Assembly (NCBI GenBank): GCA_050084515.1
Contig: CM114274.1
Coordinates: forward strand, 15,438,001 to 15,502,000
Length of the DNA: 64,000 nucleotides
Direction: 5' to 3'
DNA from: Blasia pusilla
Lineage: Eukaryota > Marchantiophyta > Marchantiopsida > Blasiales
Each line of letters opens with the position of its first letter. The first letter of the stretch is position 1. Shown one piece after another: positions 47,433 through 59,038 of this stretch. The notes below the pieces were generated by a model. That model was not told the origin of the DNA. It saw nothing but the letters and a program-made list of their open reading frames with translations, and made no database searches. The position numbers were made by a program, and so were the translations under genes.

Positions 47433-50400
47433 ATGGATAATTATGTTAAGCTCACTTGTGGCAGTCATCTGGCGGCCCTTCCTCAATCGGAAATCATTCG
47501 ACCCCAAGCTCGTGAGTCTTTCATAGCAGTGGATGAAAATTTTATGTCATTCGATTTCTTCTCAATTGGAACCATCTTTGTATCCAAAGATGTTAGGTGG
47601 GCACGGAAGACATAATAGGTGAGACGGTCCAGCCAGTGACCTCGGACCGTAGATTATGGAATCTCCTACCTCTACCAAATGGTCAATACAGAGTTTACGG
47701 CTTTGCCCGACTCGAATTGTCTGTTTCCCAAGTAGACGGTCTAGAATTTCCTAGTGCTCCGAGCTCTCGTTTGCAACTCCAAGCTCTGCAAATCCGGATT
47801 CGACTCCAACTTCGCACGCTCGTAACAATGTTGTTTTTCCAGAAGAGATTCCGGATGTTATCAACCTCAGTGGATCTGTCGGGCACCAATTGGGCCCTCT
47901 GTCCGCCTACTCGTTCCTCTTGCGAGTATCAAGCAATAGTTCGCTTTCATCTCTGCCCTTGAAAATGTTCAAGCACATTCTTGTCGACGAGTTGCCGCCC
48001 ACGTACAATGGTAATTGCATTTTTGAGTTGCCTCCACTTGCTGCTCCTGCTCAAAAGAAGGATGGAGGACGCTGAAGGGTATGGACAAAAAGTCGATTGT
48101 CATCGATGGTGCAGGCTTCAACGGACGGTGCTTCAATTCCAGATGGTCCTTGGATTGTCTCCCGCCGCCAATGCGTGGGAGCCTTGGAGTGTAGAAGTCC
48201 AGCATGCCCGTATCTAGAGCGCAACGGGCGAGTCAATACGTCGCAATTCCCTCCCAAGAATGCAGAAACTCCATACGAGGTCGGTGCCGCCATACCGCCG
48301 GGAGGCCATCGATGTCCAAATTGTCAGGCATCGCCCTTCTTCGTTGGAGCGTGTCATGCATACATATTTTTCATTGTCCACGACTTGGGATCCACGTCAG
48401 AGTATACAAGGCTGGCTGTCCATGTTGGCTCCCACACTCATCTTGTGACCGATGCAATTCAAAGACGCATCAAGGAGGATATGGCGAAGAAAGTAGCCGA
48501 GGTCTACAAAAACTCTCCGGGTTCAAAGCCCGGAGTGATCAAGCTCACAACGGCATCACAAATTTGTGAACAATTGCTTGGAATCCCTGGACAGGGCGAG
48601 ATCACAGCGGTTGAGGAGAAATAACTATGGGAAAATCTCGCATTTCTCGCTGATCCTGAATGCTTCCGAATTTCTTTGCGTCGATCGAGTTCGGATGGAA
48701 AGACGGCCGAAATGGATGCCATCGCCAGAATCAAGGCCAATTCCAGATTTCCATTCATTCAGAGATGGCAGTTCATGGGCCAAGGAGGCGAGGGATTGAG
48801 GGCCTATGTCTTCAAAATGTCAACCACAGGTCCGTCGAGTGGCCTCGATCTTATAGATTGAATGAGGGAAGGGGAAGATCTTTACGGGAGTTGGGTAAGC
48901 TTTGATATTTGCTACTGAGTGCTGAACGGATGGTTGATGATGGGTGCTCACGTTTATGACCATGTGGAGAAGGGACTCAAAACTATATTTGTCTGTGAAG
49001 TAAAGGCAGAAGACGTTGGCAGTTTGAAGATGTGTTGGTTACTCTTATTGGAGGTGGTGAAGGAAAACAAAAGGCCACCTCCGGAAATTTATGGGTTCAT
49101 GGCGGACAATGCACAACCTGGGTGGATTGCTATCCGAGAAGTGTTATGGGATGGAGAGGTTCAACCGGAGAGGGAAAGGACGGATGCTTTCCATTGGCAA
49201 CAGTCTGTGACCCGGTACACCAAATCTTGCATCAAGGAGAATAAGAGGACAGAGCATGTCACTCTACTCCAACGCTGCAAGGACAACAAAACCTTGAAGC
49301 AGGCCATGGAATGCCAGGAAGAACTTCATGGGTGGTGGAGGAAGCATGCGATTGAGGGGAAGTACAAAGAGTTGTGCTCTTGGTTGAGTTGGTGGACTGT
49401 ACGTATGAGACAATGGGGAAACTTCATGCGGCAGGTGAGTTCACTATTTTGTCTTGTCAAGCTCACGCTGAGAATTGTTTGTAAAGTTGTAGCTCAAGAT
49501 GAGAAGCGTGGGAATTATATGGATTTCAAACCCAAGAAACCAAGCAAGCTGTCGGATGCGACGGGTTGCCGAGTGTGCAACCCGACGAAACCGACGGGTT
49601 GCCGAGTGTGCAACCCGACGAAACCGACGGGTTGCCCGAGTGCAACCCGACGGAAATCGACGGGTTGCCCAAGGGTGCAACCCGGCGGAAACCGACGGGT
49701 TGCATCCGGATGTTTGGTGTCGTCGTCGAGTGTGCAACCCGTCGGGACCCGACGGGTTACAGAGTCGTTCATGGGATGCCTCGGCCTTGCAACCCGCCGG
49801 GTTCCGACGGGTTGCAGTAGGTGGGTTTAAGGTTACAACACGTCCGGACCCGGACGGGTCGAGAGTCGTTCATGGGATGCCTCGGGCCGCAACCCGCCTG
49901 GTTCGACAGGTCGCTTATTTCTTTGACTCTGGGTTATTTTTGTTCCCTTCTAACATTGCCGTCGTTGCGAGGGATTGAACGTTCATGAAAATGCCCTCTG
50001 CCCCAACACAAGTGGAGCAGAAAGTGTTCATTCCTCTTGGAGGTCGTCACAAGCATGCCAACAAATTTCACTTGTGGAGGCATGCCAACAAGATAAGGCA
50101 AGAGCAATGCTATAGTGTGCAGCATCCCATATCTTTCTCACAAAAGGCATAACAAAAGGAAAAGGGCCGTCGATCTCGAGCGCTATGTCGGGATTTGTGA
50201 GATCGGTGATGAAAAATTGTATGTAGAAGCCTTCAACCGGTGCGTAGCTGGAACTCCACTCGAGCAAGACGCATGATTGGTGGGGATATTCGTGGGCGGG
50301 TTTCAAGACGTCCCCCATACGGATGGTGGTAGAGCATCGAACGAGACTCGTGGAGACCAGATAAGTATCTTGACTTCAGGCGGTGAAGAGGCAAAGATCG

Positions 50401-51467
50401 AGAACGAATCCGGTGATTGATTTGGATGAGGAAATAACACCGCCCAGGTATTCGGGTACCGGACCCGTCCCAAATCCGTGATGGAGTTACTTCTCCAAAA
50501 TCGTGAATGTTTTATTTCAAAAGCCCTCCGTTCTTTGGAAGTTCGCAACATCCATCCGCCACCGGGTGGTTCAACAATATGGGATTCGGTAATGGAGGTG
50601 GATTGCAACCTAAAACGGTGGCATGTATCTCGGAGCAACCCAGGGCGTGGACCCACTGCGGCAGGCAGGATCGATGGCATTAGGAGAGCATGCGGCACTT
50701 TCCTAAATAAGAAATCATACAAGGACTGGACGACCTCTGCCTGGGTTTTGGGGACTCAAAACCTTTGATCGTTTCACGAGGACCGGGGATCAATGAAGTA
50801 CTTCTTCTGCCCAAATGAATCTTGCCCTTTTTGGAAGTCTTATCCGGCTGCCATTGGAGCTCCCGGGAATACCCCCACGATTTGGCCCATCGCCGCAGGC
50901 ACGAACTGCACTCAAGACGAAGTGGACAATCTTACAAGTGTCGGTTTGGTTTTCGTCAGAGCGGGGAAGTTCGAGCATGTTCGCATTACTGAGACCTTCG
51001 CATTTCAGTATTCAACCCAAGATTGATGTCAACATGTACCCGGAGAAGGTGGATGATCTCAATCCATTATTTCTGTTTGAGTCTAGAAATGGGGTGAAGA
51101 GAAACAGAATGTGCAGGCCAACGGTGGAGAGAGCAAAGCGAATTGCATCAGCTCGGGAGGCAAAAATGGAGATCATTGCCACGAAAGATGTCTTGAGTGG
51201 CAATGGAATAGGAAGAATGTATTGGGTCAGGAACAACACTGTAAATTCAAGTGTCACAGGGGTGTATGTGGTGCACATCTGTTGCTTTCCCACATGTTCA
51301 TTTGATGACTTTGTCCAAAGAGAGACAAGTGGCAAAAGGTATTTCCCTTGTAAGCACATGTACTATGTGTTGCTGGTAGTTTTAAGAGAGTCGGAGGTAG
51401 GAGTAGGAATCCACCAACCAATTCTGTCCCTCAAAGAAGTGCAAAGTATTTTAAACAAACCACTTTG
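47433..51467 (+). pseudogene. Mutator-like transposase with SWIM zinc finger
   Basis: Would cut and paste the element. One frame runs from about 47830 to 49434 with stops only at about 48073, 48622, 48859 and 48916. It holds a zinc-binding region (VGALECRSPACPYLERNG, then HRCPNC), a catalytic-core stretch with SFDICY (first Asp) and GAHVYDHVEKGLKTIFVCEV, YGFMADNAQPGWIAIREV (second Asp) and FHWQQSVTRY. A CAG|GTGAGT donor ends it at 49434. After palindrome cluster C the text resumes: 50478-50766, 50793-51026 (CPNESCPFW) and 51033-51467, which ends with the SWIM finger CSFDDF...FPCKHMYYVLL (C-x-C...C-x-H type, about 51270-51370). The start codon is uncertain; 47433-47596 may be a first exon. The DDE Glu was not fixed. 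Confidence 0.78.
49551..49915. repeat. Palindrome cluster C, about eight units, in an apparent intron
   Basis: Units at about 49551-49567 (half), 49579, 49612, 49641, 49677, 49734, 49786, 49840 and 49890 share GCAACCCGACG or GCAACCCGTCG on the left and CGACGGGTTGC on the right. The first four are tightly spaced (30-36 bases) and their left arm is GACGAAAC rather than GTCGGA, so they are partly asymmetric. It lies between the transposase core and the SWIM-coding part. Confidence 0.8.
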
Positions 51468-51642
51468 AGGATGCAAAACGAGGTTTTAGATTGTACTTTT
51501 ATTTTTCCTCAACCTTCACTTTGAGCTTGAACTCTATTCAGCCCGGGGCAAATGATAGATTTTTTCGAGACCTTGGATGGAAAAAGTGATTGGTTCCACA
51601 CTTATGATTCCATTGATTTTTCAGTTTTCTAAATTTTGTGCA

Positions 51643-51672
51643 ATTTGCAACTCGTTGGACTCACAGGGGTTG
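51643..51672. repeat. Single diverged palindrome near the right end
   Basis: GCAACTCGTTGGACTCACAG then GGGTTGCC; same family as clusters A-C, with mismatches. About 200 bases from the right terminus, outside the coding region. Confidence 0.6.
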
Positions 51673-51802
51673 CCAAAATATGGAAGAGGAAAAAAAATTT
51701 GTGGGATTGTTTAATAAATGAACAAAAAAGTGCAAAAAAATTCACACAAAAACTTTCCTCTCTTCAACCCAACGGAAACTCTCTTAAAAAAAAGTATCAA
51801 TT

Positions 51803-51870
51803 TCGGTTGAAGGTAGTTTCCTCTCCCCTCTCTCCTCTCTTCCTCTCTTCCTCTCCTCTTACCGCACCTC
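51803..51870 (-). repeat. Right terminal inverted repeat of Mutator-like copy 1
   Basis: Read on the minus strand from 51870: GAGGTGCGGTAAGAGGAGAG, then GAAGAGAGGAAGAGAGGAG. It pairs with 42530-42575 over the GA-rich tract. Confidence 0.75.
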
Positions 51871-52464
51871 AGAGGCGCTCCTAAGGCTCAACATGAGAAA
51901 GATGGTTTGAAAAAGCCATCTCTCTCACTCTTATATCCTCGGGAAGAGCCGAAAAGTTGTTTCCCCCCAAAATAGCCCTACCAACGGTAACATGCGTGCA
52001 TAGGTTATCGGATAACCGTTGACGCGGTCAACAGGTCTCTTGACTAACTAAAACCAAAATAGGGAAATTACCATAAATGACATTTCTAACATCACAGACC
52101 TGTCGCCAACCTCATCCGACATCTTGGGATGCAGTTACACTTGAACAACCCGCTGACTCTCTACGCTATCGACGCGATAGAACTCTACCTACGTTGAAAT
52201 AAGATGTTTCAACTTACTTGCGTATACACATCGCTACAAAAACCACATCATTGGTCACACCTACATACCACACAACAACGATCTTCCCCAACATATAGGT
52301 AGATCCACACATAAATGAAACATACTCACGCATATACACTAGAATCCCACAACCACCCCAATAGCTGGCAGTTGGGTCCCCCTAACTCTAGCACACATAT
52401 ATGTTCCCGACAAGATGTCCTATCTTATGCACATCTTGCACCAACGATGCCGTCATCTCCGCAA

Positions 52465-52540
52465 TAGTGCCAGACTATAGCAATATGCCGTGTTGATTCC
52501 TCCAAAGAGATATAACACTCTCGTACCCTACTCAAAACAT
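52465..52540 (-). pseudogene. Remnant of MT motif I in element 3
   Basis: The minus-strand text reads TRVLYLFGGINTAYCYSLAL at about 52530-52465, matching the VLDLFGGIS motif of elements 1 and 2 with Asp changed to Tyr. It is placed after the protease spacer, just where the MT begins in element 2. The rest of the MT is missing. Confidence 0.6.
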
Positions 52541-52725
52541 AGACACGGCTCCACGCATGACTCACAAGCTCATGTGCACTCCACGCATCTCAACGCTCAT
52601 TCCCAACAATAATAAACAAGCTTTGAACCATGGGAAGAGACATCCACCCTAGCATGTCTCTCTGTGGGAGTATCTGCTACGGGGATGTCCTCTGCATGTG
52701 TGCTCCTCTCCCCAAACCCTCTTGA

Positions 52726-53220
52726 TCAATGAACACCACTTGTGAATGTTGCCAATGTAGTCACCGTATCCTCACGCAGCCAACCACCACTTACTCTTGC
52801 AAACTGCATCGGTAAATGGCTCACCCGTCCATCACCTGATGGCCGCCCTGGCTGATAAGAAACCGTCTCCTCCCAACAATCCAGAATGAAACCTAGAGGA
52901 TACAACACAATACTCCCTACCAACACATCATATGACTCTCCCGGTGTTGTAATCTCCCGAGTGTGCACCATCGCACTATCTGTCTCATGCTCTAGCTAGA
53001 GTCTAACCACCAAGTCCTGTCGAGTCATGTACTACGTGGATGATTCACCCCCAATAGAGGTCTGTATCTGAAAGGGACAACATTCGATGTTGTCTTTCTG
53101 AAAACCCAACGCCAAACACGTCGCCTTCCCTAACATTAAGGGTTGCACTCCCGGATCAAGTAGAATCTGTGGGACTAACCAAGTGAAACACTCATGCTCG
53201 GTTATCCAACAACACCACAC
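52726..53220 (-). pseudogene. Aspartic protease of element 3
   Basis: The frame 53220-53032 reads ILLDPGVQPLMLGKA, a D-x-G active site with the same downstream text as element 2. The next frame (52971-52726) has ESYDVLVGSIVLYPLG and then the spacer (WLREDTVTTLATFTS). One stop separates the two. The active-site Asp and Gly are retained. Confidence 0.7.
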
Positions 53221-53373
53221 CTGGTGTGATCATAGCTCGCTCTATCGCTAGCCTAGCTAGCATATCTACCAACTTTGTCGTCGTAGCATGCCACGACTCA
53301 GTGGAGAACGTCTTGAGCACTTGCTCTTAGGGCAAGTACATCACCTCCTCAACTACCTTTGAATGAGAGGCAG

Positions 53374-55700
53374 TCACCTCTCCACGTTCACATAACGTGG
53401 CAACCAGCCAGAACATCTCCGTTGGTCCAACTCCATGGCGGAAAAAAACGGAGCGTGGCTCTTCCTAGTAGCCACCTCCAACAATATGGTCGACACTCGC
53501 TCTACCCAAGCCGACATAGGAGTCGTCTCTCCAACTTCTATGTCACAACTCACATGTCCACCCATGGGTATTATCGGTCATCAAGGCACCATCGACGGTG
53601 TATGTATGCCTACGCCAATGTGAACAACTAGGAAACCCTGGCTGCCGTCCTTCAGTCCCCTCCTGTGGGTCAATCTCAACTCCACCTCTCGATGGCTTGG
53701 TTACTCTCGCAGCACCCCAAGTCACCATTGGAGCAGCCTCAACCTGAGCCGCACTACATATAAACCTTAACCCCGTATTGTCCTCTCTCGTATCCCGATA
53801 CGACGTGGAGGCTGGAGCCACACTAGCTATTCTCATCTCTGTGCCTATCACAGGCTGCATCATCATCATGGTAGCAATCCTCTGCTCCAACTGATCAATG
53901 CGAGTGAGGAGCGCTGCATTGGGTATGCATCCTCCATCTCCTGTGACTAGTGATGGCACTCTACCACCACAATCATCAACTACTCGATCTCCACCAACTC
54001 TCTTGCCCCCAAGTCCTCTACCTATCTCTACGCGTACCTCCCAGTGAAGATCATAACCCCTAGCCCTAGTGTGATCATATCGGTGATAATGATCACATTG
54101 CAATTGTGGTGGGGCCATCATAGGTGGCTCTTGAACACTCAAAGGCACTCGAGGCCCTCCACCATGCTTTGGAAAGTCCCTCTGCCTATGTGTCCCACCA
54201 CACGTCCAACAAGCCAACCCTGGCCCCTATTGGTAACATATGTTTGTACAAGTGGTTGCCTCATCGGCTCATGATACCCGCCTTGCTCCTTGGGCCCACC
54301 GGCATGCTCCTCTAGTACAGGTGCATGTTGGGACACCTATGGATCTACTCCTACTCGTTGACCGGTCGAATCCCGTGAGAATCTCGTGGTCACCATCTAC
54401 TCCTCACTCATGTTGAGCTCTACCCGCTTAGACAACTCGAAGATCACCTTCAACGTGGGCTTCGCTGTGTGAAGCAGCATCGCATCCCAAACTCGCTTGT
54501 GTAGCTCCTCCTACAACACCCTATACCAATACTGCATTGACTGCGCCTTAGTCACCCCATATGTGGCAACAATCAACCGTCGCATGTGCGTGAACGCCTC
54601 CCTCAAACTATCACCCGATGCTGAAAATCTTGTAGACTCTTCAACTTGTCGATTTGTACGCCCTAGTAGCTCCTTCCTAACTATCGGAAGAACTCCATTG
54701 TTGGACTGAAATTGGGTGGTCCTCTACCACAAGAGGTCTCAACCACCTCACCACTCTCACTGCCATCCTCTCCATCAAGTCCTCGGGCTAATGGTGTAGG
54801 CCTCTTCGCCCTCACTATCCCATCATACGCCTCGCGAGCACTAGTGGACACATACCCTATAACCCAATGCATCCTCTAAGCATCGATCTCTATAGAGTAT
54901 AGAGATTGAAACTCCATGTAGTCATCCATCGGCGGACGCTCCAAGTGTTGGAACAACCCCTTCCATGGCATAAAAGGGTTGAACCGTGTAGGGGTCCATA
55001 TCTCCTAAGAGTTGCACCACGTATCGAACTCGTGGATGAAATCATCAAGATCTATAGTGCCTACCATACTCGAGAAATGACGCATGCCCTGGTGGCCCAT
55101 GTCGTCCATCTTTCTCCACGTATCACTGTCCCCGTTCGCGATCTTATTACCAAACTCGTTCTCTAATGATAACAATCCAATTACGGTTAGGAGTCAAGGT
55201 GGTTCTTCACTCAAAACCCCTCGATACCTCACACCATTCCATGTTACTCCACCACCACTACTCGTACTACCCCTTTCTTCCAAACCCTGGAAGAATGCCG
55301 TGATGACAACCCTATCTCATCCGCTCACCCGCTCATCCGCTCAAGCACTCATACTCATCAAGAGTCTCCCACACTCCTCACTATCTCACCTATGCTAATG
55401 GTAATCCCGTGACAACACACCCAACCTCACGCTCATTCAACACTTGGGCTCACAATGAGCCTCCCACTAACTCACCTAAATGACTAACACTCTCGGGTCA
55501 TACACGCGATCCCTACTCGGCATCCGCCGTATATACATTAACATGCTACACATGAAAGGAGTCTAAACTCGTCACCATAACTGCACCCATCTAGCACCAG
55601 CTACTACCCGACCCAACACTTTCAATCACATAAGATAAGTGCGGGAAAAGGGACTCGAATGGGTAATCTGATCATACCCTCCAACCTACAACACCATCAT
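53374..55700 (-). pseudogene. Gag of element 3
   Basis: The frame 54217-53543 starts ACWTCGGTHRQRDF, a CCHC zinc knuckle with the last Cys changed to Phe, and then CDHYHRYDHTRARGYDLH, a second knuckle with the second Cys changed to Tyr. A coiled-coil-like LLTRIDQLEQRIATMM follows. Upstream pieces (54872-54681 and around 55000) are gag core with stops. It lies between leader and protease as in element 4. Confidence 0.65.
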
Positions 55701-56639
55701 CACGCACTCCCCCATGTAGTGGGCAACCTCCACAACATGACATTCTCCTTGACCAACAGGTCAAACCTCCCATCAACATCGGCGTGTGTGTCTCCATCAT
55801 GACCCTCTCGCCTATATCGATCAAGTACTACCGTGTTGGCTCCCCATCGACTCATAATGACCAAAAAACTCACATCGCACATCCCCCCATGCTTGCTTGT
55901 AGTCAACAAGGATCAAGCAAATCCCGTCACGTCTCCCAACTATCGCCTCAACTCTGTCTAACTCTACCATGTCAGTTCTAACCATGTCAACCTCGATAAC
56001 CACAAACGAGCCCTAACCACATCTGTTACTCAACTAGGTAGGCCGCCTACCACGTTCGGACCATGGTTACCACGTCTCGCCTGCAACGTCGGCCTTACTC
56101 CGTCGCCTGTTTCACTCTCTTGTGCTACAACGAACCCGCATCCCTATGCAGTGGCTCTCTTCTCTTCTCGACCAACCCCGTTCGTGAGCAGCCCCTAACC
56201 TTCTTCCTCCGCATTTTCTCCTGTAGGACCCCATATCCCCATGCTCGCTCCTTCCTTCATAGTACTTCGAGTCAATCTACACAGGCGCCTATCCCTATGC
56301 AACGTAGCTCGCCTTTACTTCCTAGTGTTGGCCCCTCTAGGTCTAGTGTACATAGCAGGTACGCATGTATCCCGACTCTCCCCTTCTTCCCAACTCTTCC
56401 AGACCCGTCCCATGAGCTTTGACACGCTGCCCTATGCAATGCAGCGCCTTCGCGCTCTAGACGCAGATCCCTTGCCCCGACGTCCTTTTCCAGCCCTGGC
56501 TTGATTGAGTGCCATAATAGCTCCAGACTTCTCTCACTTCCTCCGGCCTTACACAGTCCCGCTATTCTACCACGGCCTCCTCACACTTAGCCCTAGTTTG
56601 CACACTCCCCCTTCTGAACTTCCATGTACTCGGGCACAA

Positions 56640-57001
56640 TGTCCTACAGTAAAATCACCCATTATGTAAACTCCTCTATCATAAAGTGTTAGAGAGAGTT
56701 TTATTAGTATTAAGTAATTAGCCCAGGAAAATGAAATTCCCATGTTTAAACCTCTTTAGGGTGACTCATTTGTGTGGGCCCAACTTTAGGAAAAGAGATA
56801 ATAAATAAAAGATGGGATTAGAAATATAAAGTAGTGGGGTTGGTGCTTTAATAAAACAAAAACAAAAGTAGTCTTGGTTGGTGGCTAGGGTTGGTGGGGT
56901 AGTTTGGAAGATATGAAGGGAGTAAAAGAGGATATTTTGGAATAGATAAAACATAATCTACTTGTGTGAAAATGTGATTGGTTAAGTCTTGATTCTCGAC
57001 A
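56640..57001 (+). repeat. 5' LTR of element 5, internally deleted
   Basis: Begins TGTCCTACAG and ends TTCTCGACA at 57001, followed by a primer-site-like AAATGGTGCTTCCATTGAG. It is 362 bp long, against 1226 bp for the solo copy at 31346-32571. The missing part includes the TATA region, so it lacks most of its promoter. Confidence 0.75.
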
Positions 57002-57240
57002 CGACAAATGGTGCTTCCATTGAGAGATCTTTGAGGCGGTAGATTGTGTTTGCATGTTGGAGTCTTATCAAGCTGACTACTTTTGGGAGTACTTCATCAA
57101 GGGGAACTCAGGGAGCTAAGGATCTTCTCCAAAACTTTCACAACATTATTGAGCCAACAAGGAGGAGTTCACACAGGAGAAGAAAGATCAACAATGGGCT
57201 TTCCAACCGATTCAAGTCGGAGGTATAAATTTCAAATCCA

Positions 57241-58332
57241 TTGCCTAAGCTCATGTCAGCAAAGCTTGAAGATTCTGCCATTGATGAGTTGGTGAAAGGT
57301 TTGAGAGAGTTACGAGTAAAAATGGCTGAGCTTAAACTTGATAGGAATCCTAGTGTTTGTGATCCTTCGACAAGTAAGAACTTTGTGAGAAGATATATAT
57401 GGTGTGATAGTGTTAAGCATCAACGTCGAGAATGTGAGGAGTTAGTTTACTATTCCATTCCGCGAGCTCTAAGGAATGGAATAGTAAACTTCAAAGATGG
57501 GAATATTCATTCAATGTAGACGGGTATGACGTTGAATACGAACTTTGGTAGAGGAGGAATGAAAGGCTTAGTGAGAGGTCAAGTAGGAGTTGCCATTACG
57601 TCATTAGATTTTGATACCTTCCCAATAAAAATGTAGCAGTTATTGTATCTCTAGCCAAAAGTGAATCATTATAATTTCTTCGAGAAGTGATGCTACGAGG
57701 GGTAGAGACTATCCGTCATCTAACTAGATGGGATGATCAAGTGGAAGCTGGGTATATTAAAGCATACCTAGCACAAGAGAAGCATGTGAGTTTGCAAGAT
57801 GCTAGTATGGAGGAGAAGAGGAGACACGACAATGATGGTGTTGATCTTGAGGAAGCAGTGAGAAGAGCGAGGACCGTAAGAAGGAAAGGACAACCAGAGG
57901 CGCAACCATCAAGAGAAGAAGGGCCTTCTACATCTGAATCTATGATGGATTCTCATATGAAAGAAGATGGTATGAAGGATAAAGAATTTAGGTCTTCTTA
58001 GAAGACCAAGGATAAGACTCCTACAAACAAAGTTGCAGTCTGATATAGAGACAAGCATGAATTTGAAGGAGATTCTTGAGGAGGGGATTTTGGAGGCAAA
58101 AATCGAGTTTTCTCTGAGGAAAGTCTTGGGCATAGCCAAACATGACTTTCATGAGTTGATCATAGATATGATCAAAAGGAAAAGGCACATGATTGCAGAT
58201 ATGGTGATGGTGATGATGAGGACCTTGGATACTAACATCACAGAAGAAGAAGATGAAGAGCTTTGCCAAGTTTTTGGACAAAAGCTTGACTTACAAGGAG
58301 AAGAAGCAAGAGTAGGAGAAGCCTTGAGATAA
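57241..58332 (+). pseudogene. Gag of element 5
   Basis: The frame 57241-57519 has a knuckle-like RRYIWCDSVKHQRREC with the first Cys replaced by Tyr. The frame 57687-58001 (EAVRRARTVRRKGQPEAQ) is the charged linker, and 58033-58332 (IETSMNLKEILEEGILEAKI; LRKVLGIAKHDFHELIID) is a conserved segment before the protease. Two short gaps with stops separate the frames. Confidence 0.65.
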
Positions 58333-58379
58333 CAAAGTGAAGAAAGGCACAATGATGACACTATTCTTGGTCATATTGG

Positions 58380-58800
58380 GCGGATGCAACGATGGAGGCT
58401 AGAGTTCGACTTGGCTCTCTCCAAGAGTCAGTTTTGGCTCTCGTTGATCATGGTTCGGAGATCAACATCATGTCACAAAGTGTGTAGGACAAAGGGATGT
58501 AGATAATTGATATCGGGCATGGATGGATACTACGTGCGGCTAACAACCAAAAAGATGAACTCTACGGTGCTTGTCCAACAGGAAAACTCGTATCGGAGTT
58601 GTGTTGATTGAGAATAATTTATTTATTTAGAATGGAGTTGCTCATCCTATGATTGTTGGGCAACCTTACATCATAACATCTAGAATGGAGACCAAAGTCA
58701 TGGATGATGGGTCACATAATGCCCGTATTAGAAGTCAGGATGGAACGAGATCAGTTTAATTCCTTATTGTACGAGTAGTTCATGAACGAAATGGAGAGAA
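58380..58800 (+). pseudogene. Protease of element 5
   Basis: ARVRLGSLQESVLALVDHGSEINIMSQSV at about 58395-58480 carries the retroelement protease centre as D-H-G-S. HGWILRAANNQKDELYGACP follows after two stops, then frames shift. Position between gag and RT agrees. Confidence 0.65.
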
Positions 58801-59038
58801 GTTGAGAGATGGTCCTATGAAGGTAGAGAAAGAGTTTTTGGATTTTTAGTTAGCACTCTTGTAGAGCGAGAATATGGGGGTGCAGAGAAAATAAAGATTC
58901 TTTTGCTAGTAGAGGGGGAAGAATCATATATGTTTATGTGTGGGTTTTCTCAATGTTTTTCTTCATGGTCTTGTAGATTCCAAATTATGAAAGAAATGAA
59001 TGAAAAGAAAAGACGTTTCATGAAGAAAAAAAAAGGGT

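Larger units (their letters stand above)
42508..51870. mobile_element. Mutator-like DNA transposon, 9363 bp, copy 1
   Basis: A 10-bp direct repeat AGAGGCGCTC flanks it (42498-42507 and 51871-51880), in the size range of Mutator target duplications. Imperfect terminal inverted repeats share GTAAGAG, GAGAGGAA, GAGGAAGAGAGGAGAG. Inside are a plus-strand SWIM-type transposase gene (about 47433-51467) and a minus-strand gene (46157-42872), transcribed away from each other, plus three clusters of a 27-bp palindrome. Both genes carry in-frame stops, so the copy is not autonomous today. The uninterrupted target aligns with the matching part of the unit at 24160. Confidence 0.85.
42212..52351 (-). mobile_element. 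TRIM-like LTR derivative, split by the Mutator-like element
   Basis: Terminal repeats of about 139 bp (52213-52351) and 137 bp (42212-42348) flank a middle of about 490 bp once the Mutator-like insertion (42508-51870) and one target copy are removed. On the minus strand the repeats start TGTGGGAT and the outer one ends CACGACA. The total, about 767 bp, equals that of the unit at 24160-24933. It lies directly after the PPT-like ATTGGGGTGGT of element 3. Confidence 0.6.
52213..56639 (-). mobile_element. Element 3: gag-protease part of an MT-Ty3 relative, with MT start
   Basis: Minus strand: leader (about 56000-55650), gag, protease, spacer, the first part of an MT (near 52530-52465), then an abrupt jump to the PPT-like tract and the terminal repeat at 52351. 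RT, RNase H and integrase are absent. Similarity to element 4 is close and to element 2 moderate. The 5' end is cut by, or adjoins, the next Ty3 element's LTR at 56640. Confidence 0.7.

Noticed and set aside
50303-50722. Minus-strand frame of 139 codons
   Set aside because: Antisense to the transposase part on the plus strand that leads to the SWIM finger.
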